Of a stretch of 15,404 nucleotides of DNA, positions 1 to 9,465 are shown piece by piece. The stretch is from Podochytrium sp. JEL0797. Lineage: Eukaryota > Chytridiomycota > Chytridiomycetes > Chytridiales > Chytriomycetaceae. The position numbers were made by a program, and so were the translations under genes. Position 1 is the first letter of the stretch. Each line of letters begins with the position of its first letter. The DNA is taken from positions 1 through 15,404 of the forward strand of contig JADGJG010000619.1 in assembly GCA_027596195.1 (NCBI GenBank), written 5' to 3'. The notes under the pieces are model-generated. The model saw only the letters and a list, made by a program, of their open reading frames with translations, did no database searches and was not told the DNA's origin.

Positions 1-98
1 GTTTGGCCAAGTACAACCAGCTCTTGCGTATTGAGGAGGAGCTCGGTGAGAACTGCATCTACGCCGGAAAGAACTTCCGTCTTGCCCACAACCTTTAA
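1..98 (+). CDS. 3' end of an unidentified protein gene (partial)
   Basis: The third forward frame is open from the left edge to a TAA at 96-98 and encodes about 31 residues ending in [10 protein letters not shown]. The segment is rich in Leu, Glu and Lys with balanced codon use and looks like the helical C-terminus of a soluble protein. I could not assign a family from so short a piece. A poly(A) signal follows 23 nt after the stop, which supports a real gene end. It converges on the minus-strand gene at 252-1342. Confidence 0.65.
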   Translation, partial: LAKYNQLLRIEEELGENCIYAGKNFRLAHNL

Positions 99-121
99 TT
101 GCGTTGATTGTACCATTTTCA

Positions 122-127
122 AATAAA
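122..127 (+). terminator. poly(A) signal AATAAA of the left-edge gene
   Basis: AATAAA lies 23 nt after the TAA at 96-98. This spacing recurs after several genes in the window. Confidence 0.6.
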
Positions 128-224
128 TTGAAATTCTATTGAGTATTTTTTTGGACAAAGAACCCCCTTTTCTGCCTTCTGCATTGGTCCACCTTTACAG
201 AAATGCTCCAAACCTTTAAAAACT

Positions 225-230
225 TTTATT
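225..230 (-). terminator. poly(A) signal of the minus-strand coiled-coil gene
   Basis: TTTATT on the plus strand reads AATAAA on the minus strand, 21 nt beyond the stop codon at 254-252. The two convergent genes are therefore separated by only about 100 bp between poly(A) signals. Confidence 0.6.
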
Positions 231-251
231 GTATTTTCTAAAACCCCAATT

Positions 252-1342
252 CTAACGCGATTCGACAGCTTCTGCAGCAGCAGCTGGAGGGTACGCAGGG
301 TCAACTTTCAACGTGTCGTGCTCACTCGAGGAAAGCCTGTTTTTGGCAAACGTGGCGAGCTTGGAGATCCTAGAGCTGATGCCCATGTTGGGGATGGCGG
401 GGAGGGTAGCAGCTCTCGTTGGGCTCACGGATGAGGACACACGCTTCGCGCTGTCAGCCGCCACGTGGTTCATTGCCTCCGTCTGACTTTCCTTAATATC
501 ATCAATCACGTCCATCAATGACCGCGTCTGCTTCTGCAACGAGACGGTCACCGAGTCAATGTAGAGTTGTGGCAGACTCTCAAACTTGTGTTCCAACTCG
601 TTCAACTTGGAAAGCAAGTCTGCGTCTGTTGGAGTGGCGCCGCTACTGAGGTTAGCGAGACTCGAGCGCAGTTCCGAGTCGAGGAGCGACTGCTTTTCGG
701 CAATCTGTTGGAGACCCTTGGAGACAATATCGGGGATGATGGAGGAGGAGATTTGTTCGACGCTTTCCATGCGTTGGTTCATGGTTTTGATCGCTTCTGC
801 GATGCGGTCAATGCTTTCGTCAGACGTAGGGGACGCGGAGGTTGGGTGGAGGTCTTGGTGTTGCTGGAACGAGTCGAGGGCCCAGGCCATGTTGTCGACG
901 GCTGTTTGAGATGTTCATTCGTGAGCACGAGATCCAATTTGGGCAAATGAAACGCACCATCAGCCAAAACATTCTCGGTCTTGTTTGCCACAGCCACTAG
1001 GGTGTCGACACTTCTAGTTAGGCCGAGCAACTGCTCCTGCATCATTGTTGCGGTGGCCTGCTGCATTCCGCTGGCGTAGTTGGCGGGTTCGGCTCTGTCC
1101 TTGACGAGGTGGACCAGGCGGCCCTCAACGGCGCCCATTCTGGCATCCAAGGCGTCGAGCTTGTCGACGATGCGGTCGAGCTGCGGCTGCAGCGAGCGTT
1201 GGAGCACGCGGAGGAGCATTGCCTCGAGCGAGTCGGGGCGGCTGGCTTCATTGGTTGCGTCTGCTGGTGTCTCGGCTACTGGCGTATCAACTACTGGCGC
1301 CTCGCCCAATCGCAGCGGGGCTTCTTCGGCAGCGTCGGTCAT
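252..1342 (-). CDS. coiled-coil protein of unknown function, two exons
   Basis: Exon 1 is 1342-958 and exon 2 is 901-252, joined across a 56-nt intron at 957-902 (GTGCGT donor, CTCAC branch-like site, CAG acceptor). Splicing restores frame and gives 344 residues. Without it the first frame runs into unrelated Pro/Arg/Ser-rich sequence. The N-terminus (about 1-40) is acidic, Ala/Pro/Thr-rich and probably disordered. About 40-125 has heptad-like spacing (DRIVDKLDALDARMGAVEGR). The second exon has more predicted helix, including MNQRMESVEQ and LLSKLNELEHKFESL. The last 80 residues are Ser/Ala-rich with basic patches. I see no signal peptide, membrane segment or catalytic motif. A scaffold or cytoskeletal adaptor is plausible, but this is inference from composition and I do not recognise the family. 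Confidence 0.75.
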
Positions 1343-1408
1343 CGTGGGTGATCGCTGTTCACAGGGAGATTGATTAAAAAAATTGTTTATTCCGTGAGGG
1401 AAAGGTGA

Positions 1409-1588
1409 AAGGTGTTAATCGACATTCCACACCCGATTAAAGCGGCGTCGAGACAAGAGGCGGAGGCATTTACGGCCGCCGAACCATTTCACGCCGTGGG
1501 CTTGAGACGTAACGTTGTTCATGAATGGAAAGTGACTGCAGGGAACACGGATCTGGTCCAGGCCTTTGGTGCCGCCGTTTCTCACTGA
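1409..1588 (+). pseudogene. truncated YCII-domain protein remnant (C-terminal half)
   Basis: A frame open from the TGA at 1406-1408 to the TGA at 1586-1588 encodes about 59 residues. They contain QEAEAFTAAEPFHAVGL followed by VVHEWKVTAGN. This matches the second half of the YCII-related fold, in which a Glu/Ala helix leads to a D/E-P-[FY]-xx-A-G-L turn and a final V-xx-W strand. There is no start codon, no room upstream for the first half before the divergent gene at 1342, and no obvious 5' exon. A poly(A) signal stands 4 nt after the stop. I read it as the surviving 3' end of a broken gene. The YCII match is from memory of the family pattern, not a search. Alternatively it is the last exon of a gene whose other exons I missed. 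Confidence 0.45.
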
Positions 1589-1591
1589 TTC

Positions 1592-1597
1592 AATAAA
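1592..1597 (+). terminator. poly(A) signal after the YCII remnant
   Basis: AATAAA lies 4 nt after the TGA at 1586-1588. Its retention supports the view that the preceding frame was once the 3' end of a transcribed gene. Confidence 0.45.
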
Positions 1598-1657
1598 GAA
1601 GATATATTCGGAATGAATGTGTTTTCGCCATCACCCCCTTTTTTCCCCTTTTCTCCT

Positions 1658-1681
1658 GAGTCCTGGAGTGAGTCCTGGAGT
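1658..1681 (+). repeat. perfect 12-bp tandem duplication, two copies
   Basis: The unit GAGTCCTGGAGT occurs twice in direct succession (1658-1669 and 1670-1681), just 5' of the recognisable part of the decayed PPPDE-PUL gene. It contributes an in-frame TGA at 1669-1671. Confidence 0.7.
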
Positions 1682-3155
1682 CACTCCAAAAGCACCCTGA
1701 TGAAAAAGCAGATTTTGCTGAAGTCGAACCCGCTATCGCAAGCCCAGAATCGGTGTTTTGGGAGTACGTCGATTCTCTCAAAAGTGTGTGGTTTGATAAC
1801 AACTGCAATTCGTTTTCGAATGAGGAGGGACCAATACGCTTTGCGATGGCTGTGTTCCTTTCGATTTGACTCGCGACACCAGGTCACCAGTTCCTGGTCG
1901 GCAAGGAGATTCCAAGCATATCACTGGCCTGCCGAAGGAGTTCCCGGCTAATTAAAACTAAAACTGAGTTATTCAGCCAATTCGGCCGCCAATTGGCGCC
2001 AATGATTGAGCAATGTTTGGTCCCTCTGGAATCGCTGCGGAACATCGCCAACAAAACAATCTTGACTTTTCGCACTCGTGCGCATCTGCCAACCCAACTC
2101 ACCCGCTACACCAACACGACGAACTGAACACACCAAACTTGGCGTCTCCAAGACCCCGATTCTGTTTATGCAGTCGAGTGACCTTGATTTGATTTTTGGC
2201 AAAGTTTTGAAGAATCGGTTCCGAATATACTCCGGTTTTGGAACGTGTGAAGACTGTTCTGAAGGAGAAATATAATGACGGGGTTGTTCGGCTGGATGCT
2301 TTTTTGGTGGCGCGTCTTTGGTGAGTTTGTCGTGTTCGATTCCGTCGCGAATTGACTTTGTTTTTTTAGAAAAGTGCATTTTGACTCTCAAAGTGGAACA
2401 GTGCTTTGCACTTATCGATATTCTGCGACTCCTTGTTTTGGATGAGGCCGTGGCCAAGAGCTTGATCGCCGACAAGCCATGTAATTTACGTACTTTTCAC
2501 ACCCCTTTGCCACACTCTCCTCACACATTCTTTATTTTTAGCGAACTTGATGATTTTGCTCTCGCGATACCAGCACGCCCAACCCCTTCTCAAGTCTCTC
2601 CACATGATGCTGCTCCGCTTGACCTGCAACCTCTTTGCTCACAAGGACACAATCACCCACACGCTCTCCCTCCACCTCATGATTCCCCCAGCAACCCCAC
2701 ACCGCAGTGTGATGACTGCTACGCTGGTTGACGGGATGTTGAGTCTCGAGCCTTCCGTTCGCGCATGCGCTGCGTCGCTCGCGTTCAATATGGCGTTGGA
2801 GGCTGCCGAGGGAAGACCTTCGAATGGAGATGATTTCGTGTATGAAGAGTGGTGTTTGGAAATGGTTGCGGCTGTAGTAAAGGCTTTGGAGGGAGAGGCG
2901 AACGAGGAGATTGGTGAGTTATGCCTTATTTGGTGGGGAATTTATTTAACGCTGTTGTGGTTTTGGGCAGCCCTTTTGCTCATGAGCTCGCTTGGCCATT
3001 TGTTGTATCGCGCGACTGAGGAAATTGTTTCGCACGCGAGTGTGTTGGCCACTGTTGATGTGTTGAACACCAAAGTGGCACAGCTTGGGTCGAATGGAAC
3101 AGAGAGGGCGGTTCAGATTCGACCGCTTGGAAGCGAGTTGTGCATATTACTTTAA
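1672..3155 (+). pseudogene. decayed PPPDE-PUL protein gene (deSUMOylase-like plus PUL domain)
   Basis: The 5' part carries the second half of a PPPDE (DeSI-type cysteine isopeptidase) domain: VFWEYVDSLKSVW, then NCNSFSNE at 1801-1824 with the expected catalytic Cys, FLVGKEIP, HITGLPKEFP, and FGRQLAPMIEQC at 1981-2016. These pieces lie in different frames. The PPPDE N-terminus with its catalytic His is not found. After a linker in two further frames (ILFMQSSDLDLIFGKVLK, then VLERVKTVLKEKY) comes a PUL-type helical repeat. This PUL part is intact from 2370: exons 2370-2480, 2542-2913 and 2971-3155 join over 61- and 57-nt introns, with RLTCNLFAHKDT and SVRACAASLAFNMA as typical signatures. PUL domains bind Cdc48/p97, and PPPDE-PUL fusions are known in fungi. 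At least six lesions break the frame before 2370. It is called a pseudogene, though residual assembly errors could explain some one-base shifts. Confidence 0.7.
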
Positions 3156-3402
3156 TACATCCGAGGGAATATCTGAACTGCTTCCAAAATTCCATTCGAT
3201 ATTCACAAATTTCATTGATATCATGAATAGGAAATGACTTTTTCCTAACTTTTTAAGACACCGCTAATTCCACCCACAATTAAACGGGAATTAGTTTCTG
3301 CAATATCAATCGCGCGAATGGGATTTTTAGGCTTTCTTCAAGGACTCATAAAGAGAAGCGGCTTCCTGCGGTTCCGCCCACATCAATTAGATAGAATTCA
3401 AA
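3156..3402. other. intergenic region upstream of the first large paralogue
   Basis: No gene is supported here. It is AT-rich, with a CATAAAG element at 3347-3353, about 50 bp before the next start codon, that may serve as a degenerate TATA box. An ATG at 3318 opens a frame that overlaps the true start out of frame, so it could act as an upstream ORF if it is transcribed. Confidence 0.4.
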
Positions 3403-5353
3403 ATGGCTGGAATGAATTGTGTTGTAACCATCCCCCCCAACGCGTTGACCGCAACGGGTCTCTCGACGCCCTGGACCGTGACTGGCTGCGACCAGACTGT
3501 GAATCCAACGTTGAGTAGATTCCAAAGTGATTCTCTGACGTGAAAATCGCTGAATCACTAGAACAGATTCGCCGAATGCACGATCGTCGACATGCAAACC
3601 GGAGCACTCAGCGTATACTCCCCACTCCTCGTCAACAAAGGAGCCGTCGCTGGCACAAACTTCATCCCACCCGTTGTACCCGTCCTTCCAGCTGCGAGCA
3701 CAGTCGGTTGCTGGTTCGGAACGAATGGAATGACAACGACACTTGCCGACAACAATGGTGGCAAAGATCTCATCGCGGCCAAGTGTGCGAATGGAGGGCC
3801 CGATGGAACAGTTTTTGGACAATTTGCGGCGTGCAATGGAGCTGGATTCTTCAAGGCCGCTATGCCTCTGGTGCAGCAAGCCATGCCGGCTTTGGGAACG
3901 GGATCAAATGGACTACCTTGCTACACGTCTCGATCATTCCAGGTAAATTCCGGGCTTGCTCACGCGCATTTACGCGTAATGCAATATTAACCATGTATTT
4001 TGACTCCTGCAGATCATCGATATGGACCCCAGTGACAACGTCGTTACAACATATCTGATGGACGCTAATAACAAGCTCGCGCAAGCAACAACCGCCAACC
4101 GAGCTGCTCTCGCTGGTGCTCAAGACATCACCAACGGCTCCGACAACCTCTTGTTGGACGCTGCTTACCGCCCTGCACTCAGTTGCGCCCCATTCACCGC
4201 CACGAACCTCGCCGACCCAGCCGGCCCACCCGTTGGTTCCCTGGGTCTCAATGAGCTCCAAGCTTCCCTCTTGCAAGGAGCTATGCAAGCTCTCGTGCCC
4301 CCAACAGATCCATTCGTCGTTGTGAACGGAGCACCCAACCTCGCCAAGCAGAACGCGTACCGACTCCAAGTCAACCAACCGCCCGCAGCCGGAACACCCG
4401 CCGAAACCAAAGCGTTCTGCCAAAACTTCCTCGACATCACGGCAGCTGGCTACGTCTCGGACATGAAGTTCTTGGTTGGCAAGGGAAGCCCGGATCCAGC
4501 CAACGGAATCGACCTGTTGACCTTCCTCGGTCAACGTTTTGAAAACTCTTGGATGGGTCTCACGTGCAACACTCAGATCCCATTGACTGGAGTGAATGGA
4601 CAACCACTCACGGGAGCTCCGATTACCGCGATTCGCACTCCAATGATGGTGAATGGGGCGCAGGCGATGGTGACCACGAGTTTGTCCTTCAACACGCCAG
4701 CTTTGGTTGCGATGCTGAAGGCCAATGGCGCCACTGCCAATGCCGAGGTGAAGACTCAAGCTGCCGCCGCTGGCACTTCTGCTGTATCCGCTGCCGCTAC
4801 TGGCGCTACTGCTGCTTCGGCTGCTGCGACCACGGCTGCTGCCAAGGGCACTACCACTCAAGCTGCCGCTTCAACCAAAATGACCAAAACCAAGGCCAGC
4901 AAGACGACCAAGGCGACCAAAGCCGCTGCCACTTCTGCGACCAACGGAGCTGCTGCCCAAACGTCTCAAGCTGCAACTGCCGCACCTGCTGGACAGGTCA
5001 AGGTGGCCAAGGTTACTTCTCAAGCCACTAAGCAGGGCAGTACTCAACCCCAAGCAACCACTGCGATGGGGGCCGCAAAGGCTACCCAAGCCCCAGCTCA
5101 ATCCCAAGCTCCCGCTGCCGCAACCAATCTCGCCATTCCGAACCAGACCGGAACCCCGTGCACGACGCCTGCCCAATTCGCATGCTCCGTGGCTGCGAAT
5201 TGCCCCACTCAAGGCGCGATTGTGCAATGTTTTCAGGGCGTGTGGACTTTGATTGATAATTGTGCGAATGACGAGCCGGCTTGTGGGTTGATTGGCGGGC
5301 AACCCTTTTGTGTGGCGCCACAAGGAAATGGACCCATCAATCCACCCAAATGA
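3403..5353 (+). CDS. large fungal family protein with Ala/Thr/Lys linker and CBM19-like C-terminus (paralogue 1)
   Basis: Exons 3403-3509, 3567-3942 and 4013-5353 give 607 residues; the introns are 57 and 70 nt. The core (about 1-405) opens with NCVVTIPPNALTATGL and includes STPWTVTGCDQ, SPLLVNKGAVAG, GCWFGTNG, FGQFAACNG, IIDMDPSDNVVTTY and LLTFLGQRF. It belongs to a fungal family I recall as hypothetical proteins; no reaction is known to me. Residues about 406-540 are low-complexity Ala/Thr/Gln/Lys with KT repeats. Residues 541-607 hold seven cysteines (544, 552, 558, 567, 578, 585, 594) with a C-xx-G-x-W core (QCFQGVW) and GG-xx-FC, resembling chitin-binding CBM19. No signal peptide is visible although the Cys content suggests an extracellular protein. 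The start is supported by the same exon-1 length (107 nt) and codon layout in the paralogue at 10915. Confidence 0.85.
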
Positions 5354-5858
5354 GTGCGTTTCTAGTCTTTTCGAATTTTCAAATTAAATTGCATACATCA
5401 AAAGTCTAATGAAAACGGGGGTGGCAACAGCCAGCGAGATGATTAATGTAAGGCTGAAAAACATCAAAGCCAGTATAAAAACGACATTATTTTGTACAGT
5501 ATACGCATATATGAAGGAGGTTTAGAAAAAGTGAGAGGTAAAAGGCTGTCGGCTGGCCTCACTTGACTCCACCAACCAAAGCGCGTTCTTCCCTCAGTAT
5601 CAGCAGTCATTCATGAAAATGACAGCAGTTACCCAGGGGTTATTAAAGCTTTCTCGCATTCTTATCAAATTTGGTGCCTCGCCCCATGTGCTGTTTGAAA
5701 ATCAAGGTGGCGCGAGCACGGCATTCCGAAAACAACCCAAAAGAAAAGGTGCGCAGCCCAACCCATCGCTTCCCCAACGACTCCCCTCAAGCGTTTCCCC
5801 TCAGCCAAGTGTTGCCATACACACACACGCTAACCACACGGCACCAACAGCATCGCAA
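5354..5858. other. intergenic region and presumed promoter/5' UTR of the acyl-CoA oxidase gene
   Basis: The 505 bp hold an ATTAAA (5383-5388) that may end paralogue 1, a TATAAAAA at 5474-5481, a four-codon upstream ORF starting at 5511, and from 5613 an ATG in frame with the oxidase. The last 100 bp are C/A-rich with short CA repeats, typical of a 5' UTR. No other gene is supported. Confidence 0.45.
5474..5481 (+). promoter_or_regulatory. possible TATA box upstream of acyl-CoA oxidase
   Basis: TATAAAAA lies 385 bp before the chosen start codon. The distance is long, so it would imply a long leader or the alternative upstream start at 5613. The call is weak. Confidence 0.3.
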
Positions 5859-7941
5859 ATGTTCGACCCAAAGAAGCTGAATGAACTGCTCGAATTCGAC
5901 AACCGGGAAAACAGACACAAGATGAAAGACGTTCTGTTCAGGGACCGCATCTTTGCTCCCCGCTTCGAAGTCACCTTGAAACACGATCGGTGGGTGGGAA
6001 CTCAGCTCGTTTTTTTCTCGACCAGGCTGCTAAAAATACACGCTTCAGTGAACTTGCTCTCGAGCGCCTCAAGCTGATTGCCAAGGGAGGATACATCTCG
6101 GTGCTTGATTTCGAGCGCAACCCGCTGAATGTTCTTGCTGTTCATGAATGCGTTGGAATGATGGATGGCTCTGTTGCCACCAAAATGACTGTGCAGTTCA
6201 ACTTGTTTGGAGGAACCGTTATTTCTTTGGGTAAGTCGCGTTGATTGACTCTCGTATTCTCCATTTCTCTAGTGACTCACGCAAAAACTAGGCGGTGAAA
6301 GGCACAGAAAGTTCCTCGCGGATATCGATTCTCTCAAGACAGTCGGCTGCTTTGGACTCACCGAGTTGGGCTACGGAAACAACGCTGTCGAGATGGAAAC
6401 ACGTGCCGACTGGGACCCCAAAACTCGCGAATTCATCATCAACACCCCGTCGACCCTTGCTCAAAAATACTGGATCACCAACGGTTTCAACGATGCCATG
6501 TACTGTGCCGTTTTTGCCCAGACATACGTGAACGGAAAACACGAAGGAATTCACGTGTTTTTGGTACAATGTAATTTTTTGTGAGCCTCAAAAATCAAAA
6601 CCTCACCGCCTTCACCAACAGGTTCGCATCAGAACAGACCAGCTCGTTCCATGCAAGGGTGTATCGATCGAAGATATGGGTCACAGAATCGGTTGCAACG
6701 GAGTCGACAACGCAAAGCTCGCGTTCAAAAATGTCCGCATTCCTGCTGATGCCATCCTCAACAAATACTCCGACATGGCTCCAGATGGTCAACTCAAGTC
6801 TGTCCTCGGAGCGGGTCGTCAGCGCTTCTTGGCTGTCGCTGACCGGCTCTTGTCGGGCCGTCTTTGCATTTCCGCCATGTGTTTGGGTGGTACCAAGACG
6901 ATCCTCAACAACGCGTTCAGATTCGCCAGCTCGCGTTTGACCGTGGGGCCTACTGGAAAGTCGGACACTCCGATTCTCGTGTACCAGCTGCAACAGAATG
7001 CGCTCATGCCTCTGTTGATTCGCACGATTGCCCTCAACTTTGGAAACAACTACATCAAGAGAAAGTTCGAAAAAGACTCTCCAGCGACCCACGAAGAAGT
7101 TACGAGACTCTGTTGCGTCATCAAGCCTCTTATCACTTGGTGGGTTTTCTTTTTCTCTTTTCTTCTTCGTCAAAACCTAATTTCTGAATTGAATCGCAGG
7201 AACTTTGAACGCACCTCCTCCATCTGCCGTGAACGTTGCGGAGGACAAGGCTACCTCAGTGCCAACCAATTTGGTCTTGGAATCGGATTCTCCCATGCTG
7301 GTATCACCGCCGAGGGTGACAACTCGGTTCTCATGCAGAAGGTTGCCAAGGAGCTGATGGCCTCGGTCGGAAAAGGTCAGGTCAAGTACGCCAGCATCGC
7401 CTTCACGGACATCAAGGACTGGGACATGAAGTCTCTCGCCAACATTGTCAAGCTCGCTCGTTTGAGAGAGATGGGCCTCCTCAAGTACATGGCGACGCAG
7501 ATGCAACAAACGGCGAAAGGTGGAAGCAAGGACATTTTCCAAGTCTGGATGTTGGAGGAGAGTGACGCGATCCAAGCCCTCGCGAGGGCTCACGGAGAGA
7601 GAATCTGTTTGGACGAGATGGAGGCTGTGATTCAGGTGCAGAAGGACTCTGGATTGAAGGCTGTGTTGGAGAAAGTGTTGGCTTTGTTCTTGTTGCACTC
7701 GTTGAGTGTCGACATGGCGTTGTTGATGACGATGGGACTCGTTACTCCCAAGCAGGCTGGGGATATGGCGAATGCGCAGAGAGCGGTGGTCAAGGATTTG
7801 ATGCCGGATGCGATGAACCTTGTGAAGGCGTTGGGTGTCGAAGAGCACATGCTGTACGCGCCGGTTGCTTTCGACTGGAGCGAGTACAACGAACACGACA
7901 ACAAGGGAGAGGTGATGGGTGTGGCTTACTCGAAGCTTTAG
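5859..7941 (+). CDS. peroxisomal acyl-CoA oxidase, five exons
   Basis: This FAD enzyme oxidises acyl-CoA to trans-2-enoyl-CoA with release of H2O2, the first step of peroxisomal beta-oxidation. Exons 5859-5989, 6049-6230, 6292-6563, 6622-7139 and 7200-7941 give 614 residues, close to the family's usual 600-700. Introns are 59, 61, 58, 60 nt. The N-terminal helix contains [20 protein letters not shown] (125-134) is the FAD/substrate-site motif of the middle domain. CGGQGY (381-386) and AEGDN (405-409, Glu406 as likely catalytic base) lie in the first C-terminal domain. The final SKL is a type 1 peroxisomal targeting signal. Splice sites were chosen to keep family-like joins such as LKHDRELALERL. 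The frame stays open upstream to an ATG at 5613, so an extended N-terminus cannot be excluded. It would normally act with multifunctional enzyme and thiolase, neither of which is in this window. Confidence 0.93.
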
Positions 7942-8083
7942 TGAGAGATTTGATGATGGTTAAAATCGTGTCTTATAACGTAATTTTTGAGTTTTCTCCA
8001 AATTTCCGACCGCACCCACCTGTCAAAAACGCTCTCCCCAATTTATTCAAGCCAGGATCAAAACTCCAACGAATCACCTCATA

Positions 8084-9465
8084 ATGGAGAAAGACGCGAA
8101 ATGCTTGCAACGTGCAGCGATCGGAATGACTTCGGCTGAACTGGCCCACTTCGAAGCTGAAAAGGCGGCTCCGTCGATCCCATCCAATGCGCCACCTATG
8201 CCCACTCAGAAGCGCCCCGCTGCGCCAAAACCTCCTGGAGAACGCAAGAAGGGTCGTCCACCCGGTCCCGCGAAAGAACCAAAGCCTCGCAAAACCGGAG
8301 AGACAACATACAAACGCAAAATGATCGCACCGAAAGCGGGTCCCAAAACAGAAAAGCAGATGCTGAAGCAAGCACAGAAAGTCTCTGTTGCAAAGCAGAG
8401 ATGCGATGTTGTCGGGTTCCCAGGGGGCATGTCAAACCTGTTTGGAATGGCCTCGGCACCAGCAGCCTCGGATCTCTTCTCGTTTAAGAACGGTCAGCAG
8501 TTCACACAACAGCAGCATAAATCCTTCTTGCAGCAGCTGAATCAGATGCAGCCACCAAGCCTGCAGAAACGATCAGACTCGACCATTTCTTCAGCTTCGA
8601 CAATTTGCGATCCTCTGCCCACAATCGACCTCTTTGACGTCGAAAAACAGCAAGCTCAACTCATCAACGCGTTTATGTTCCCAGAAGCACCCCAACCGAA
8701 GCCATCGAACGCGACGGCTGACGCGGTTTTGCAAAAATCCGTGCAAAACTCGCCACCCGCTATGATGCGCACACAAACTGCCGTGAAGCCTTTAAAACCA
8801 TCTTTAGTATTTGGGGGAGTGCCTGAATTGATTGGATCAACACCAGGCTTGATTCCGATTCAACCGCCACAACAAATTGTCCAACCGACAAAACCAACGA
8901 CTGCAAGTCAGAAACTCCAGAAATTCCAACAAAAACAACAGCAACTATTTATGCAGCAGCAGTTTCAACTTCAGCAACAGTTTCAATATCAGATGCAGCA
9001 AATGAAGCAGCAGGAATTCATCCAACAGCAGATTTTGTTTCAACAGCAACGGCAGGCGCAACTGAACCAGCCCAATACGCCTATGCAACCCCAAGAGTTC
9101 ACCAAACCCGCCGGCGGGCAGTCAACAGCTCTGTCTGCCACGGCGAACAAGCAGGAGATGGCTGAGGAATTCGCAAAAATGACAGGATTCAAAGACCCGT
9201 TCCAAGAGGATTACTGGTCTGAATATTTCGGATTCCCTTTACATCATACTTTTACGGTTCGTTTCGTAGATATTTTTGAAACAAAACGCGATAATAATTC
9301 GCTGACAATTTCATGTGCCAACAGAGTGGGAAGCAAGTCATGTTTTACGCATCTCCGGGCCAAGTGTCTCAAGGGAATAAGGCTGGATTGGTCCAACTGC
9401 AGAGCGGAGAGGTGTTGACGCCGTTGCCGAATTTGAGCAAGATTCTTTTCGATGGGCAACATTGA
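8084..9465 (+). CDS. Gln-rich nuclear-type protein with AT-hook-like motif
   Basis: Exons 8084-9256 and 9325-9465 join over a 68-nt intron (GTTCGT donor, GCTGAC branch, ACAG acceptor) to give 437 residues. Residues about 45-100 are Lys/Arg/Pro-rich and contain KKGRPPGP, close to the GRP core of an AT-hook. Residues about 275-340 are extremely Gln-rich (QQKQQQLFMQQQ and similar blocks), a prion-like or activation-domain composition. Between them are Pro/Ser/Ala stretches. Near the end, MTGFKDPFQEDYWSEYFG is an acidic-aromatic patch followed by exon 2 (SGKQVMFYASPGQVS ... GEVLTPLPNL). Without splicing the C-terminus becomes a Cys/Arg-rich tail that looks non-coding. A transcriptional or chromatin co-regulator is a reasonable guess, but I do not recognise an orthologue. 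Confidence 0.8.

Noticed and set aside
779..901. Exon 1 frame of the coiled-coil gene continuing to a stop at 779
   Set aside because: The residues after the 957-902 intron in this frame are Pro/Arg/Ser/Thr-rich noise, while splicing joins two helical segments in frame.
3860..4861. 333-codon open frame on the minus strand, opposite paralogue 1
   Set aside because: It is a shadow of the GC- and Ala-rich plus-strand exon. It has no domain-like order, is Ser/Arg/Gly/Glu-biased, and the plus-strand frame aligns to the second paralogue throughout.
5994..6025. 32-nt first intron in the acyl-CoA oxidase (GTGGGA to ACCAG)
   Set aside because: It is much shorter than the other introns. Using 5990-6048 (59 nt) gives the family-like join LKHDRELALERL.
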